Shown here piece by piece: positions 23,754-31,982 of a stretch of 64,000 nt of DNA. A program made the position numbers and the translations under genes. Under the pieces are notes generated by a model. That model had not been told where the DNA came from, ran no database searches, and saw only the letters and a list, made by a program, of their open reading frames with translations. Source of the DNA: Dyella sp. BiH032. Lineage in GTDB: Bacteria; Pseudomonadota; Gammaproteobacteria; Xanthomonadales; Rhodanobacteraceae. The stretch is taken from NCBI RefSeq assembly GCF_031954525.1, contig NZ_CP134867.1, positions 2,542,001 through 2,606,000 on the forward strand, given 5' to 3'. Numbering within the stretch: position 1 is the first letter of the stretch; every line of letters starts with the position of its first letter.

Positions 23754-26477
23754 ATGAACAACGGCAAGAAACTCTTGTGCGCGAGCATCCTCTGCGGCCT
23801 CGGCCTGGCGGTCTCCGTGCACGCGCAGGACGCCGCGCCCGCGCAGAACGGCGCTTCGGCGCGGGACGGCGACAGCTCCGGCGGCAACGCCAAGAGCAAG
23901 ACCCCGCAGCAGCGCGCACAGGAAAAGCAGGCGCAGAACCTCCAGCAGGTGACGGTGACCGGCTATCGCGAGAGCCTGGCCAAGGCGATCGAGATCAAGC
24001 GCAACGCCAATGCGATCGTCGATGCGATCAATGCCGAGGACATCGGCAAGTTCCCCGACACCAACGCCGCCGAATCGCTCTCGCACCTGCCCGGCATCTC
24101 GGTGGACCGCCAGTTCGGCGAAGGCGAGAAGGTCAGCATCAACGGCACCGACCCCGCTCTGAACCGCGTGCTGATCAATGGCCAGACCATCGCTTCCGGC
24201 GACTGGGGCGGCAACCCGACCGACACCAGCGGCCGCACCTTCAACTACACGCTGCTGTCGCCGGAAATCATCGGCAACATGCAGGTGTACAAGTCGCCCG
24301 AGGCGCACATCGACGAAGGCAGCATCGGCGGCACGGTGATCGTCAATACGCGCAAGCCGCTGGACCTGCCGGCCAACACGCTGCGCGGCTCGCTGGGCTA
24401 CGGCTACAACGACCGTTCGGAAAAAGGCAACCCGCGCGGCTCCGTGCTGTGGAGCTGGAAAAACAGCGACAGCACCTTCGGCTTCCTGACCGCGCTGACC
24501 CACGACAAGGAAAACCTGTCGCGCGCCGGCATCGAGTTCTTCGGCTATTCCACGCCCGGCAACAGCATTCCATCGACGGCGACCGTGCACGGCAGCGGCG
24601 ACCTGTCCACGGCCAAGTACCCGGTGGGCATCAACAGCGCGTACTTCCAGCAGGTGCGCAAGCGCGACGGCATCCAGTCCGCGCTGCAGTGGCGCCCGAA
24701 CGAGAAGAACGAGTTCAACCTGACCGGCATCTACGTCCGCGGCTCGTACAACAACTTCAGCGAATCGCGCTACGTCTGTCCGGGCTGCGGCGATCTCAAC
24801 AAGATCACCGATGTGACGGTCAACAACGGCTACATCACCAGCGGCACGGTGTCCGCCAATACCGGCAACGGCCAGCCGTATGCGCAGCTGGACACCAACT
24901 ACCGCATGTCGAAGGTCACCACCAAGAGCCTCAACCTGCGCCACGACTACAACGGCGACAAGTGGATCCTCTCCAGCCAGGTGGGCTACACCGCCGCCCG
25001 CGGCGGCAAGGACCCCGAGTACCTGATGAAGTATCTGCTGAACTCCGGCGGCTACAACTTCAGCTACGACGGCCGCAACACCGCAGTGAACTACGACAAC
25101 GGCGCAGCTTCCAACTGGGGCCTGCCGGCCTCGCCGGCCGGTTCGCCCCCGGGCGATTCGACTCTCAATGGCAAATACCAGGCCGGCGGCATCTACTACG
25201 AGACCACCAAGGATCGCGAGCGCTACGCACAGTTCGACGCCAGCCGCGATCTGGACTGGGGCCCGATCTACCAGGTGCAGATGGGCTTCAAGTACATCAA
25301 CCACGTGAACTCGCAGGTCTCGCGCGGCAACCGCATCAACACCACCGACGGCATCACGCTGACGGATTTCGAGCCGGGCAGCACGCCGGGCAACCTGTAT
25401 GACGGCCTGCATGCCAGCGGCGACCTGGTCGACTGGTCGACTGCCAACCTCGGCGCAGTGAAGTCGTATCTCAACGGCCAGCCGCAGGGTCCGTACAACG
25501 TCAACTACCCGTCGATCTTCAGCGTTCGCGAGATGACCCGCGACCTGTACACGCAGTTCAACTACAACGCTGGCGGGTTCCGCGGCAACTTCGGCGTGCG
25601 CTACGTCGACACCACGGACAAGTCCACCTACTACCAGTCGAGCAATGGCGGCAGCTACTACCTGACGCAGGGTAAGACGCGCTACTACAAGCCGCTGCCG
25701 AGCTTCAACATCGCCTACGACATCGACGACACCAAGGTGGCGCGCTTCGGCGTGGCCAAGGTCATCGCGCGCCCGCGCTATTCGGACCTGGCCGGCTCGG
25801 TGTCGCTGAACTGCACCGGCGGCAACTGCACCGGCAGCGCAGGTAATCCGGACCTCAAGCCGTATTCGTCCACCAACTACGATCTGGCTGGCGAGTGGTA
25901 CTTCGCGCCGTCCAGCCTGCTGGGCGCCGAGGTGTTCTACCGCAAGATCGGCAACTACATCGTCAACACCACCACCGAGCGTACGTTCTTCGATCCGACC
26001 ACCGGCCAGACCAACCTCTACACCATCACCTCGCCGGTGAACGTCTCCAACGCCAAGGTGCGCGGCGCGTCCCTGCTGTACCAGCAGGACCTCGGCTACG
26101 GTTTCGGCCTGCAGACCAACTACACCTACGCCCATGCCGACACCAGCACGGGCCTGAACCTGCCGTACCTCTCGAAGAACACCATCAACATCATCCCGTA
26201 CTTCGAGAAGGGGCCGTGGTCGGCACGCCTGAACTACAGCTGGCGCACGCCGTACTTCACCCAGGTGGGCCGCCTCAATTCGCAGGTGTTCGCCGACCAG
26301 TACAAGGAGCTGGACTTCTCCGCCTCGTACCAGGTCAACCAGTGGATGGGCGTGACCTTCAGCGCCACCAACCTGCTTGATTCGACCTACTACTGGTACA
26401 ACGACGTGAAGTACGCGCCGATCGGCATGTACAAGAACGGGCGCACGTTCGCCGTGGGCCTGAACTTCAAGCTGTAA
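23754..26477 (+). CDS. TonB-dependent outer-membrane receptor
   Basis: A 907-residue TonB-dependent receptor of the Xanthomonas/Caulobacter carbohydrate type: signal peptide (about 1-24, ending SVHAQ), a low-complexity linker, TonB box-like QVTVTGYRESL, plug domain with NAAESLSHLPGISVDR and GEGEKVSINGTD, then a 22-strand beta barrel ending in an aromatic-rich NGRTFAVGLNFKL. I chose ATG 23,754 because it gives a proper signal peptide. Context with glucokinase suggests uptake of glucose-containing sugar; the true ligand is unknown. Confidence 0.93.
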   Translation: MNNGKKLLCASILCGLGLAVSVHAQDAAPAQNGASARDGDSSGGNAKSKTPQQRAQEKQAQNLQQVTVTGYRESLAKAIEIKRNANAIVDAINAEDIGKFPDTNAAESLSHLPGISVDRQFGEGEKVSINGTDPALNRVLINGQTIASGDWGGNPTDTSGRTFNYTLLSPEIIGNMQVYKSPEAHIDEGSIGGTVIVNTRKPLDLPANTLRGSLGYGYNDRSEKGNPRGSVLWSWKNSDSTFGFLTALTHDKENLSRAGIEFFGYSTPGNSIPSTATVHGSGDLSTAKYPVGINSAYFQQVRKRDGIQSALQWRPNEKNEFNLTGIYVRGSYNNFSESRYVCPGCGDLNKITDVTVNNGYITSGTVSANTGNGQPYAQLDTNYRMSKVTTKSLNLRHDYNGDKWILSSQVGYTAARGGKDPEYLMKYLLNSGGYNFSYDGRNTAVNYDNGAASNWGLPASPAGSPPGDSTLNGKYQAGGIYYETTKDRERYAQFDASRDLDWGPIYQVQMGFKYINHVNSQVSRGNRINTTDGITLTDFEPGSTPGNLYDGLHASGDLVDWSTANLGAVKSYLNGQPQGPYNVNYPSIFSVREMTRDLYTQFNYNAGGFRGNFGVRYVDTTDKSTYYQSSNGGSYYLTQGKTRYYKPLPSFNIAYDIDDTKVARFGVAKVIARPRYSDLAGSVSLNCTGGNCTGSAGNPDLKPYSSTNYDLAGEWYFAPSSLLGAEVFYRKIGNYIVNTTTERTFFDPTTGQTNLYTITSPVNVSNAKVRGASLLYQQDLGYGFGLQTNYTYAHADTSTGLNLPYLSKNTINIIPYFEKGPWSARLNYSWRTPYFTQVGRLNSQVFADQYKELDFSASYQVNQWMGVTFSATNLLDSTYYWYNDVKYAPIGMYKNGRTFAVGLNFKL

Positions 26478-26496
26478 CCGCCTTTGCTTTGGCGCC

Positions 26497-26548
26497 GGGC
26501 CGGCCGCGACGGGAAACCTCCCCTCCGTCGCGTGACCGGCCCATTTTT
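26497..26548 (+). terminator. Intrinsic terminator after TonB receptor
   Basis: GGGCCGG / CCGGCCC outer and CCGCGACGG / CCGTCGCG inner stems separated by a short loop, followed by ATTTTT. It lies 20 bp past the receptor stop. Confidence 0.75.
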
Positions 26549-26860
26549 CGTTGGGCCACCGGTATCGGGGCCATCTTCCACGCGAGGCGCGTGGCGTACT
26601 GCCGCTTCGCGTAGACAAGCGACGCCATCCCGGAAGGGCGCGACCCGTCGTCCTCCCCGCGTGATGCCGCTTCCAAAATGCCCCGGGGAATAGTGCGAAA
26701 TGTGGGGCTGGTTCGCATTGCGCGGGCTTTGCCACATGGTCCCTCCGTAAGCCAGCCGCTATGATCTTGCGATCGACGCGGCCGGATCGGGCCGTACAGG
26801 CAGACGCGACACCCCGCTTGCGGGAACGTCGCGGACCACCCGGCGAGCCATGGAGGGCGC

Positions 26861-27199
26861 ATGAAGAAATCCGATACGAGCGTTTCCTGCCGTGACCCGC
26901 AGGCCGCATGGCTGAGCGCTTTCCGCGTCGCCGGCGAAGAAGCGCGCCCGGCAGCTTCCGTACCGTCAGCCCGCCCATCGCCGCGCAAGCCGGGTCTATC
27001 CGGCTTCCGTTCCCCGCGGATCATCTGGAAGGCCCCCGCCTGCGGGCCCGGGATGGCGGCTTCGCGCGCGAAGGCCTCGTCCACCCCCTCGACCGCTCGT
27101 GCGTTGCCGGATGCCATCCGCGCATGTCCGCGGGGCGATCGAACCACGCACAACCGCGCGCCGGCGTCGCCTCGGCGGCGCGCGACACTCACTCGCTGA
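26861..27199 (+). CDS. Doubtful ORF in long intergenic stretch
   Basis: A 112-codon frame with a good GGAGGGCGC before ATGAAGAAA but a protein of low-complexity P/R/S/A with no recognisable fold. The gene-free stretch is 26,478-27,218; apart from the terminator near 26,500 and TATGAT at 26,760, I see nothing else in it. I keep this at low confidence because of the ribosome site. Confidence 0.2.
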   Translation: MKKSDTSVSCRDPQAAWLSAFRVAGEEARPAASVPSARPSPRKPGLSGFRSPRIIWKAPACGPGMAASRAKASSTPSTARALPDAIRACPRGDRTTHNRAPASPRRRATLTR

Positions 27200-27218
27200 A
27201 GGATTCAAGGAGTCGTCT

Positions 27219-28430
27219 ATGGAAGGATTGTCCGCCCAGGGCCTGGAAGTACTCGGCCACTACGCACGCCAGGGCAATCGCGAACGGTACTGGAACTATC
27301 TTGCGCAGCACCCGGGCGCCGACGGCTACGGCCTGCTTGCGCTGGGCGTGGTGCGCAACGACAACCTGCCGGGCGCCGTGGCCAATCTCCACGCGCAGAA
27401 CTATGCCTACAGCCGCAACCAGCCTCTGCTGACCGAACGCGGCTGGGAGGAGTTCGGACAGGACCTGGTGCGTCTCGACTACGCGCGCCGCGCCGCCTAC
27501 GCGAACGGCGGTTCGCCCGGGCTGGCGCTGAACCTGCCCGCGAAGGACCTGCAGGAGATCCATGCCGAGGCCTTCGCGCGCAAGCGCATCGATGCCGATG
27601 CCTGGACGCCGAACCGCCTGCTGGATGCCGCGCGCCGGGAAGGCGGCGACGCCGAGATGGAACGCGCCTGGCATACCGTGCTCGACCACGGCCGCCTCGG
27701 CACGCTGCGCGACTACGACACCGTCGCCGGCATGGTTGCCGCCTACGGCGATACGCGGATGGGCCAGGCGGAATACCTCAAGGATCTGGGCGTGGCCTAC
27801 GCCAGCGCCGCCACGGCCGCGCCGCAGATCGACCCTGACCTGATCCAGCGCGGGGCATACCGCTACCAGTACAGCGAGGCGACCGGCCAGTGGGCCTGCG
27901 ACATGCCCGGCGATGCCGCACCATCGGGGCTTCGCTCGCCGCCCAAGGACGTGACCGACCCGCGCGAACGCGCCGATCTGGACGACGCCCGCGCGGTGCG
28001 CATCGAGCGTTCGCGGAAAGCCCAGGACGTCCATTCCGACGATCCCTACCGCCAGTTGGCGGAAAGCCCGTTCGCATTGGCGAATGCCGGCGGCGGCCGG
28101 GCACTCGCAGGGACGCCGACGGCGCGCGACGTGGCGCCGGCGCTGTACGACGAACTGCGGCAACAGCTGCCTGCTGGCATGTCCGACGATCGCCTGGCGC
28201 AGGTCGCGCTCGCGGCGAAGGAAAGCGGCGTCAGGGCAGGGCAGGTCCGCCACGTGCTGGTGGAGAACGACACGGTATACGTCGCCGGGCGCATCCCCGG
28301 CATGCTGGCTCAGGTGGACCTCAAGACCCCCGCGCCGCCCCTGCAGGAAACGCTGCAGCGCTCCGCCGCGCTGGATCGGCAGCAGGAGCAGGCTCTACCC
28401 GGCCAGCAGCAAGGTCCCAAGCTGGGTTGA
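27219..28430 (+). CDS. Putative T4SS effector with XVIPCD-like tail
   Basis: A 403-residue protein. The N-terminal ~200 residues (starting MEGLSAQGLEVLGHYARQGN) are helical with no fold I recognise. The C-terminal ~120 residues resemble the Xanthomonas VirD4-interacting conserved domain: DDPYRQLAESPFALANA, then QVALAAKESG...GQVRHVLVENDTVYVAG and PPLQETLQRSAALDRQQ. Proteins with this tail are sent by the antibacterial X-type IV secretion system. AAGGAG precedes the ATG. No immunity lipoprotein lies next to it and no virB/virD4 gene is in the window, so it would be an orphan effector. Toxic activity is unknown. Confidence 0.65.
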   Translation: MEGLSAQGLEVLGHYARQGNRERYWNYLAQHPGADGYGLLALGVVRNDNLPGAVANLHAQNYAYSRNQPLLTERGWEEFGQDLVRLDYARRAAYANGGSPGLALNLPAKDLQEIHAEAFARKRIDADAWTPNRLLDAARREGGDAEMERAWHTVLDHGRLGTLRDYDTVAGMVAAYGDTRMGQAEYLKDLGVAYASAATAAPQIDPDLIQRGAYRYQYSEATGQWACDMPGDAAPSGLRSPPKDVTDPRERADLDDARAVRIERSRKAQDVHSDDPYRQLAESPFALANAGGGRALAGTPTARDVAPALYDELRQQLPAGMSDDRLAQVALAAKESGVRAGQVRHVLVENDTVYVAGRIPGMLAQVDLKTPAPPLQETLQRSAALDRQQEQALPGQQQGPKLG

Positions 28431-28619
28431 GGCAGTGCGGTCCACGGCCTGGTGAGGCGCGAATCGGCAGAAGACGGTGCCGGCCAGAAACACGATTCGC
28501 TTCACTCCACTCCACACGGGGCCGGCTCGGCGCACGCCTGGCCGCGAGTGGACCCGCTTGCGCTACAGTCCCGCGCCTCCGGCGCCCACTTCGGGCGAGC
28601 CGGTGGTAGCGGGGCAGGC

Positions 28620-29450
28620 ATGCGCGCGAAGCGATTCACTCAGGTCGATGTTTTCTCCTCCGAGCCCTTCGGCGGGAATCCCGTCGCGGTCGTGCACGAT
28701 GCCGAGGACATGTCCGACGACGCCATGGCGGCGCTCGCGCGCTGGACCAACCTCAGCGAGACCTGCTTCCTGCTGTCGCCGCGGGATCCGCAGGCGGACT
28801 ATCGGGTACGCATCTTTTCATCGCTGCGCGAGCTGCCGTTCGCCGGCCATCCCACGCTCGGCACCTGTCACGCCTGGCTGGCCGCGGGCGGCTCGCCGCG
28901 CGGACGCGAAGTGGTGCAGGAATGCGGCGTCGGGCTGGTGCGCATACGGAGCGATGGCGACCGGCTCGCCTTCGAGGCGCCACCGCTGCTGCGTTCCGGT
29001 CCCGTGGAGGAGGCGCTAGTGGCGCGGATCGCCGCGGCCTGCGGGCTGGCCCGCGCCGAAGTACGCGATGCTCGCTGGGTCGACAACGGTGCGGGCTGGC
29101 TGGCATTGATGCTGACCGATCGCGAACGCTTGCTCGCGCTCGCTCCGGACCTCGCCGGCCTGCACGGCGTGCCCTTTGGGCTGGTCGCGCCTTGGCCGGG
29201 AGGCGAGGCCGCCTTCGAGGTGCGTGCCTTCATCGGCGGCGACGCGGTCCCGGAAGACCCCGCTACCGGCAGCTTCAACGCCGGCCTCGCGCGCTGGCTT
29301 GTGGAGGAAAGGAAGGCGCCGGCCTCGTTCGTGATCGCCCAGGGCACGGCGATCGGCCGCGCGGGCCGCATCCACGTCGACCGCGAGGGTGTGCAGGTGT
29401 GGATCGGCGGTACCTGCGTCACGCGGGTGGAGGGCAGGCTTCATCCGTGA
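28620..29450 (+). CDS. PhzF-family protein
   Basis: A 276-residue PhzF-family isomerase/epimerase-like protein. Evidence: opening FTQVDVFSSEPFGGNPVAVV, a conserved E in NLSETCFLL, FAGHPTLGTCHAWL, and the closing GDAVPEDPATGSFNAGLARW. Start 28,620 is chosen as the family start; an in-frame upstream extension has no likeness. Function outside phenazine clusters is generally unknown, and no phenazine genes are here. It begins 190 bp after the XVIPCD-tailed gene. Confidence 0.87.
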   Translation: MRAKRFTQVDVFSSEPFGGNPVAVVHDAEDMSDDAMAALARWTNLSETCFLLSPRDPQADYRVRIFSSLRELPFAGHPTLGTCHAWLAAGGSPRGREVVQECGVGLVRIRSDGDRLAFEAPPLLRSGPVEEALVARIAAACGLARAEVRDARWVDNGAGWLALMLTDRERLLALAPDLAGLHGVPFGLVAPWPGGEAAFEVRAFIGGDAVPEDPATGSFNAGLARWLVEERKAPASFVIAQGTAIGRAGRIHVDREGVQVWIGGTCVTRVEGRLHP

Positions 29451-29666
29451 GTCCGCGGCGCGGGACGTCTTGCGATTACGCCGCCATGCTCCAGCTCACG
29501 CGACTGCCTCCGCGTCATCCGGCATTCATGCGCGAGGAGCTGCGATGTCCACGGCGCAGGCCTTGCGGCGCATGAGTCCGCCAACGATGGCGTTGGGGGC
29601 GATTCATGCCCCTTCCCGAGTGGCGGTATGTAATGGACACCGACACTCCTCAGAGATTTCCCCTCG

Positions 29667-29942
29667 ATGGACAAGCCGCGCTGCCAAGGCTGCCTTGGCG
29701 AATTGAAAGTGGAGCGGCCGGAGGGCAGCGACCCCTACGTGTGGTGCCTGCGCTGCGGCGCGCGCGACGACCGCGAGCCGCAAGAACTCATCTCACTGCT
29801 CGAGCAGAACCTGTGCACCGCCCATCCGCGTGAGTCCGCCGGTACGGAGGCGCGCCACGCGCCCAAGGCGGAACGCATCGAGCACAGCCACGCCATCGAT
29901 CCGTCCGGGTGGAACCAGCACCGCCGTTCGCCGACGGGGTAA
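29667..29942 (+). CDS. Small zinc-ribbon-like protein
   Basis: A 91-residue protein with two CxxC pairs (RCQGCLG and WCLRCGA), consistent with a small zinc ribbon, followed by an acidic helix and a charged tail. The ribosome site before ATG 29,667 is weak. It stands alone between PhzF and the alpha/beta hydrolase. No function can be assigned. Confidence 0.5.
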   Translation: MDKPRCQGCLGELKVERPEGSDPYVWCLRCGARDDREPQELISLLEQNLCTAHPRESAGTEARHAPKAERIEHSHAIDPSGWNQHRRSPTG

Positions 29943-30160
29943 GAAGCGCACCCGGCCGCATCACGTGCCGGAAAGCTGTGCCGGGCATGCCTTCTTTCAC
30001 ATGCGCTCTCGCCTGAAGTGGCCATGCTGCACGGTCGGCGCATGGCCGCCGTAGCGGGAAAGGAGGAAGTGATGCGCCCATCGGTCCGTGCCCCAAGGGC
30101 GAGGAACAGTTTTGCGGTGACCCACGTCGGGGCAGCAGTGCTGCGTCCCGGAGGTCGCGC

Positions 30161-30967
30161 ATGAATTTCCGCGACGACGACCTGACCCATTACGCCGAAC
30201 ACGGCGCTCCGCCGCTGCCGCCGGCGACGCGGGAGATACGCGTGGAGCACGCCGGCGCCTGGATCTGGTGCGGCACCTACGGCGAGGGCGCGCCGGTGAT
30301 CCTGCTGCATGGCGCCTTCAATCAGAGCGGCGATTGGGGACACCAGGTCCCCGCGCTGGTCGAGGCGGGCTACTGCGTGATCGCCATCGACAACCGCGGA
30401 CGCGGACGCAGCACGCTCGGCGACCAGCCGCTGAGCTATGCCTTGATGGCCGACGAAGTGCTGGCGGTGATGGACGCGCTTGGATTGCGCAAGGCCGCCA
30501 TGGTCGGCTGGAGCGATGGTTCCATCGTCGCGCTCACTTTGGCGATGGCTCACCCGGAGCGCGTCACCGGTGTATTTGCCTTCGGCACGGTGATGCACCT
30601 CGACGGCCTGAAAGTGCTGGACCCCGAGGACCCGTTGCTGCCTCGTGTCTTCGACCGCGTGAAGCGCGATCACGCCTGCGTCTCGCCGGAAGCGGAACGC
30701 TTCGAGGAGATCGCCCGCGCCGTCGACCGGATGACCAGCACGCAGCCGACCTACGGCGACGGCGCCCTGGCCGCGATCCACGTGCCGGTGGCCATCGTCG
30801 CGAGCGAGCGCGACGAGTTCGTTACCGACAGCCACGTCGATTACCTGGTCCGGGTGATACCCGGGGCGGAGCGGATTGCCCTTCCGGAAGTCAGCCACTT
30901 CGCGCTGCTGCAACGGCCGGAGGCGTTCAACCGGGCGATGCTGGCTTTCCTCGGTGAGCTTGGCTAG
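30161..30967 (+). CDS. Alpha/beta hydrolase
   Basis: A 268-residue alpha/beta-hydrolase with oxyanion motif LLHGAFNQSG, nucleophile elbow GWSDGS (Ser), an Asp in ASERDEFV and His in VSHFALLQRP, giving a complete Ser-Asp-His triad. GGAGG precedes the ATG. The substrate is unknown. It is followed 74 bp later by the crystallin-J1-like gene. Confidence 0.88.
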   Translation: MNFRDDDLTHYAEHGAPPLPPATREIRVEHAGAWIWCGTYGEGAPVILLHGAFNQSGDWGHQVPALVEAGYCVIAIDNRGRGRSTLGDQPLSYALMADEVLAVMDALGLRKAAMVGWSDGSIVALTLAMAHPERVTGVFAFGTVMHLDGLKVLDPEDPLLPRVFDRVKRDHACVSPEAERFEEIARAVDRMTSTQPTYGDGALAAIHVPVAIVASERDEFVTDSHVDYLVRVIPGAERIALPEVSHFALLQRPEAFNRAMLAFLGELG

Positions 30968-31041
30968 TTTCCTCGTCAGCCGGTGGTGAACGTCGCGGTG
31001 GAGTTCGTGCCTGCCCCGGCGCAAGGACAAGGACGCTGAGC

Positions 31042-31398
31042 ATGTCATCCAAAGACGAGATCACGGTGCTGTTCCGGCCTGTCGGCCCGGCGGAGCTGGC
31101 ACTGCTGCGGGAGACCGGCTTCAAGCGCTGGCCGCCGCGATTGCCGGACCAGCCGATTTTCTACCCCGTGACCAACGGGCGTTACGCCGCCGAGATCGCC
31201 AGCGGCTGGAACGTGCGCGACAGCGGCTATGGTGCAGTCACGCGATTTTGCGTGCGTACCGCTTTCATGGACCGGTATCCCATCCAGTACGTGGGCGCGT
31301 CGCATCACACGGAATGGTGGGTTCCGGCCGAAGAACTGGAAGCGCTCAACGACGCTATCGTCGGCACTATCGAAGTGGTGCGCGAGTTCCATGCCTGA
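31042..31398 (+). CDS. ADP-ribosylation/crystallin J1-like small protein
   Basis: A 118-residue protein of the short family usually named ADP-ribosylation/crystallin J1. The pattern LFRPVGPAELALLRETGFKR, WPPRLPDQPIFYPVTN and HHTEWWVPAEELEALNDAIVG is characteristic. AAGGA precedes the ATG. The name overstates what is known; there is no demonstrated reaction. Next gene begins 18 bp later. Confidence 0.78.
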   Translation: MSSKDEITVLFRPVGPAELALLRETGFKRWPPRLPDQPIFYPVTNGRYAAEIASGWNVRDSGYGAVTRFCVRTAFMDRYPIQYVGASHHTEWWVPAEELEALNDAIVGTIEVVREFHA

Positions 31399-31416
31399 CT
31401 TGCCGGGAGGGGCCGG

Positions 31417-31956
31417 ATGCCATCGCCACGATTCGCGTGCGTAGCCTTCATGCTCTTCGCGCTCGCCGGCGCCCATGTATTCGCGCAAGCCTCGAACGAA
31501 CTGCCGGATAGCCAGGCTTGTGGACAGGCATGTCCGCGGGAGCGGCTGGACAGGGTCTTCGCGCAGGCGATAAAGGACGACCTGGCCCAGCGTCCGGCAC
31601 CAAGCGCCACCCGGGAATGCGCTCCGTATGGTGGGCAGGACGCGGCCGATCCGCTGCTCGATGTGTGCGCCAAGCTGAAATACGTCAGATCGCTGCCGGC
31701 GGGAACGCGCACGCACTTTGCCTGCCCATTCGAATCGAGCGTATTCGTCGGCCAGGACGTCGCCCGCATCCGCTCGCTCTGGGGCGAGCCGGACTACAAG
31801 GATGAACCTCCTGAGCGAACGCAGGCGGGATTCCGCTGGATTTACGTCATAGGGAGTCCGATACCGCTGGCCTTCGGTGGCGGCTTTCCGGAGCTGTCGC
31901 TCGATTTCGACGATGCTGGCGTGGTCCAGCGAGCGAGCTGCGCCTACTCAAGATAG
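31417..31956 (+). CDS. Secreted BamE-like protein
   Basis: A 179-residue exported protein: signal peptide (about 1-23), cysteine-rich middle (CGQAC, REC, VCA, ACP) and a C-terminal SmpA/BamE-like half reading VGQDVARIRSLWGEPDYKDE...RWIYVIG and SLDFDDAGVVQRASC. GGGAGG precedes the ATG. It follows the small J1-like gene by 18 bp. It is not a lipoprotein by a clear lipobox, so BamE itself is unlikely. Confidence 0.6.
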   Translation: MPSPRFACVAFMLFALAGAHVFAQASNELPDSQACGQACPRERLDRVFAQAIKDDLAQRPAPSATRECAPYGGQDAADPLLDVCAKLKYVRSLPAGTRTHFACPFESSVFVGQDVARIRSLWGEPDYKDEPPERTQAGFRWIYVIGSPIPLAFGGGFPELSLDFDDAGVVQRASCAYSR

Positions 31957-31982
31957 GCGAGCGCACGCTTCGCCTCTATCGC

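Noticed and set aside
23730..26978. 1,082-codon minus-strand frame opposite the TonB receptor
   Set aside because: Shadow frame; repetitive V/A/G/R composition without any domain, while the plus strand encodes a complete receptor.
26467..27192. 241-codon minus-strand frame between the TonB receptor and the XVIPCD-tailed gene
   Set aside because: No ribosome site, biased composition and no domain pattern.
28452..28619. Immunity gene between the putative effector and phzF
   Set aside because: The frame is only an in-phase extension of phzF and has no lipoprotein signal.
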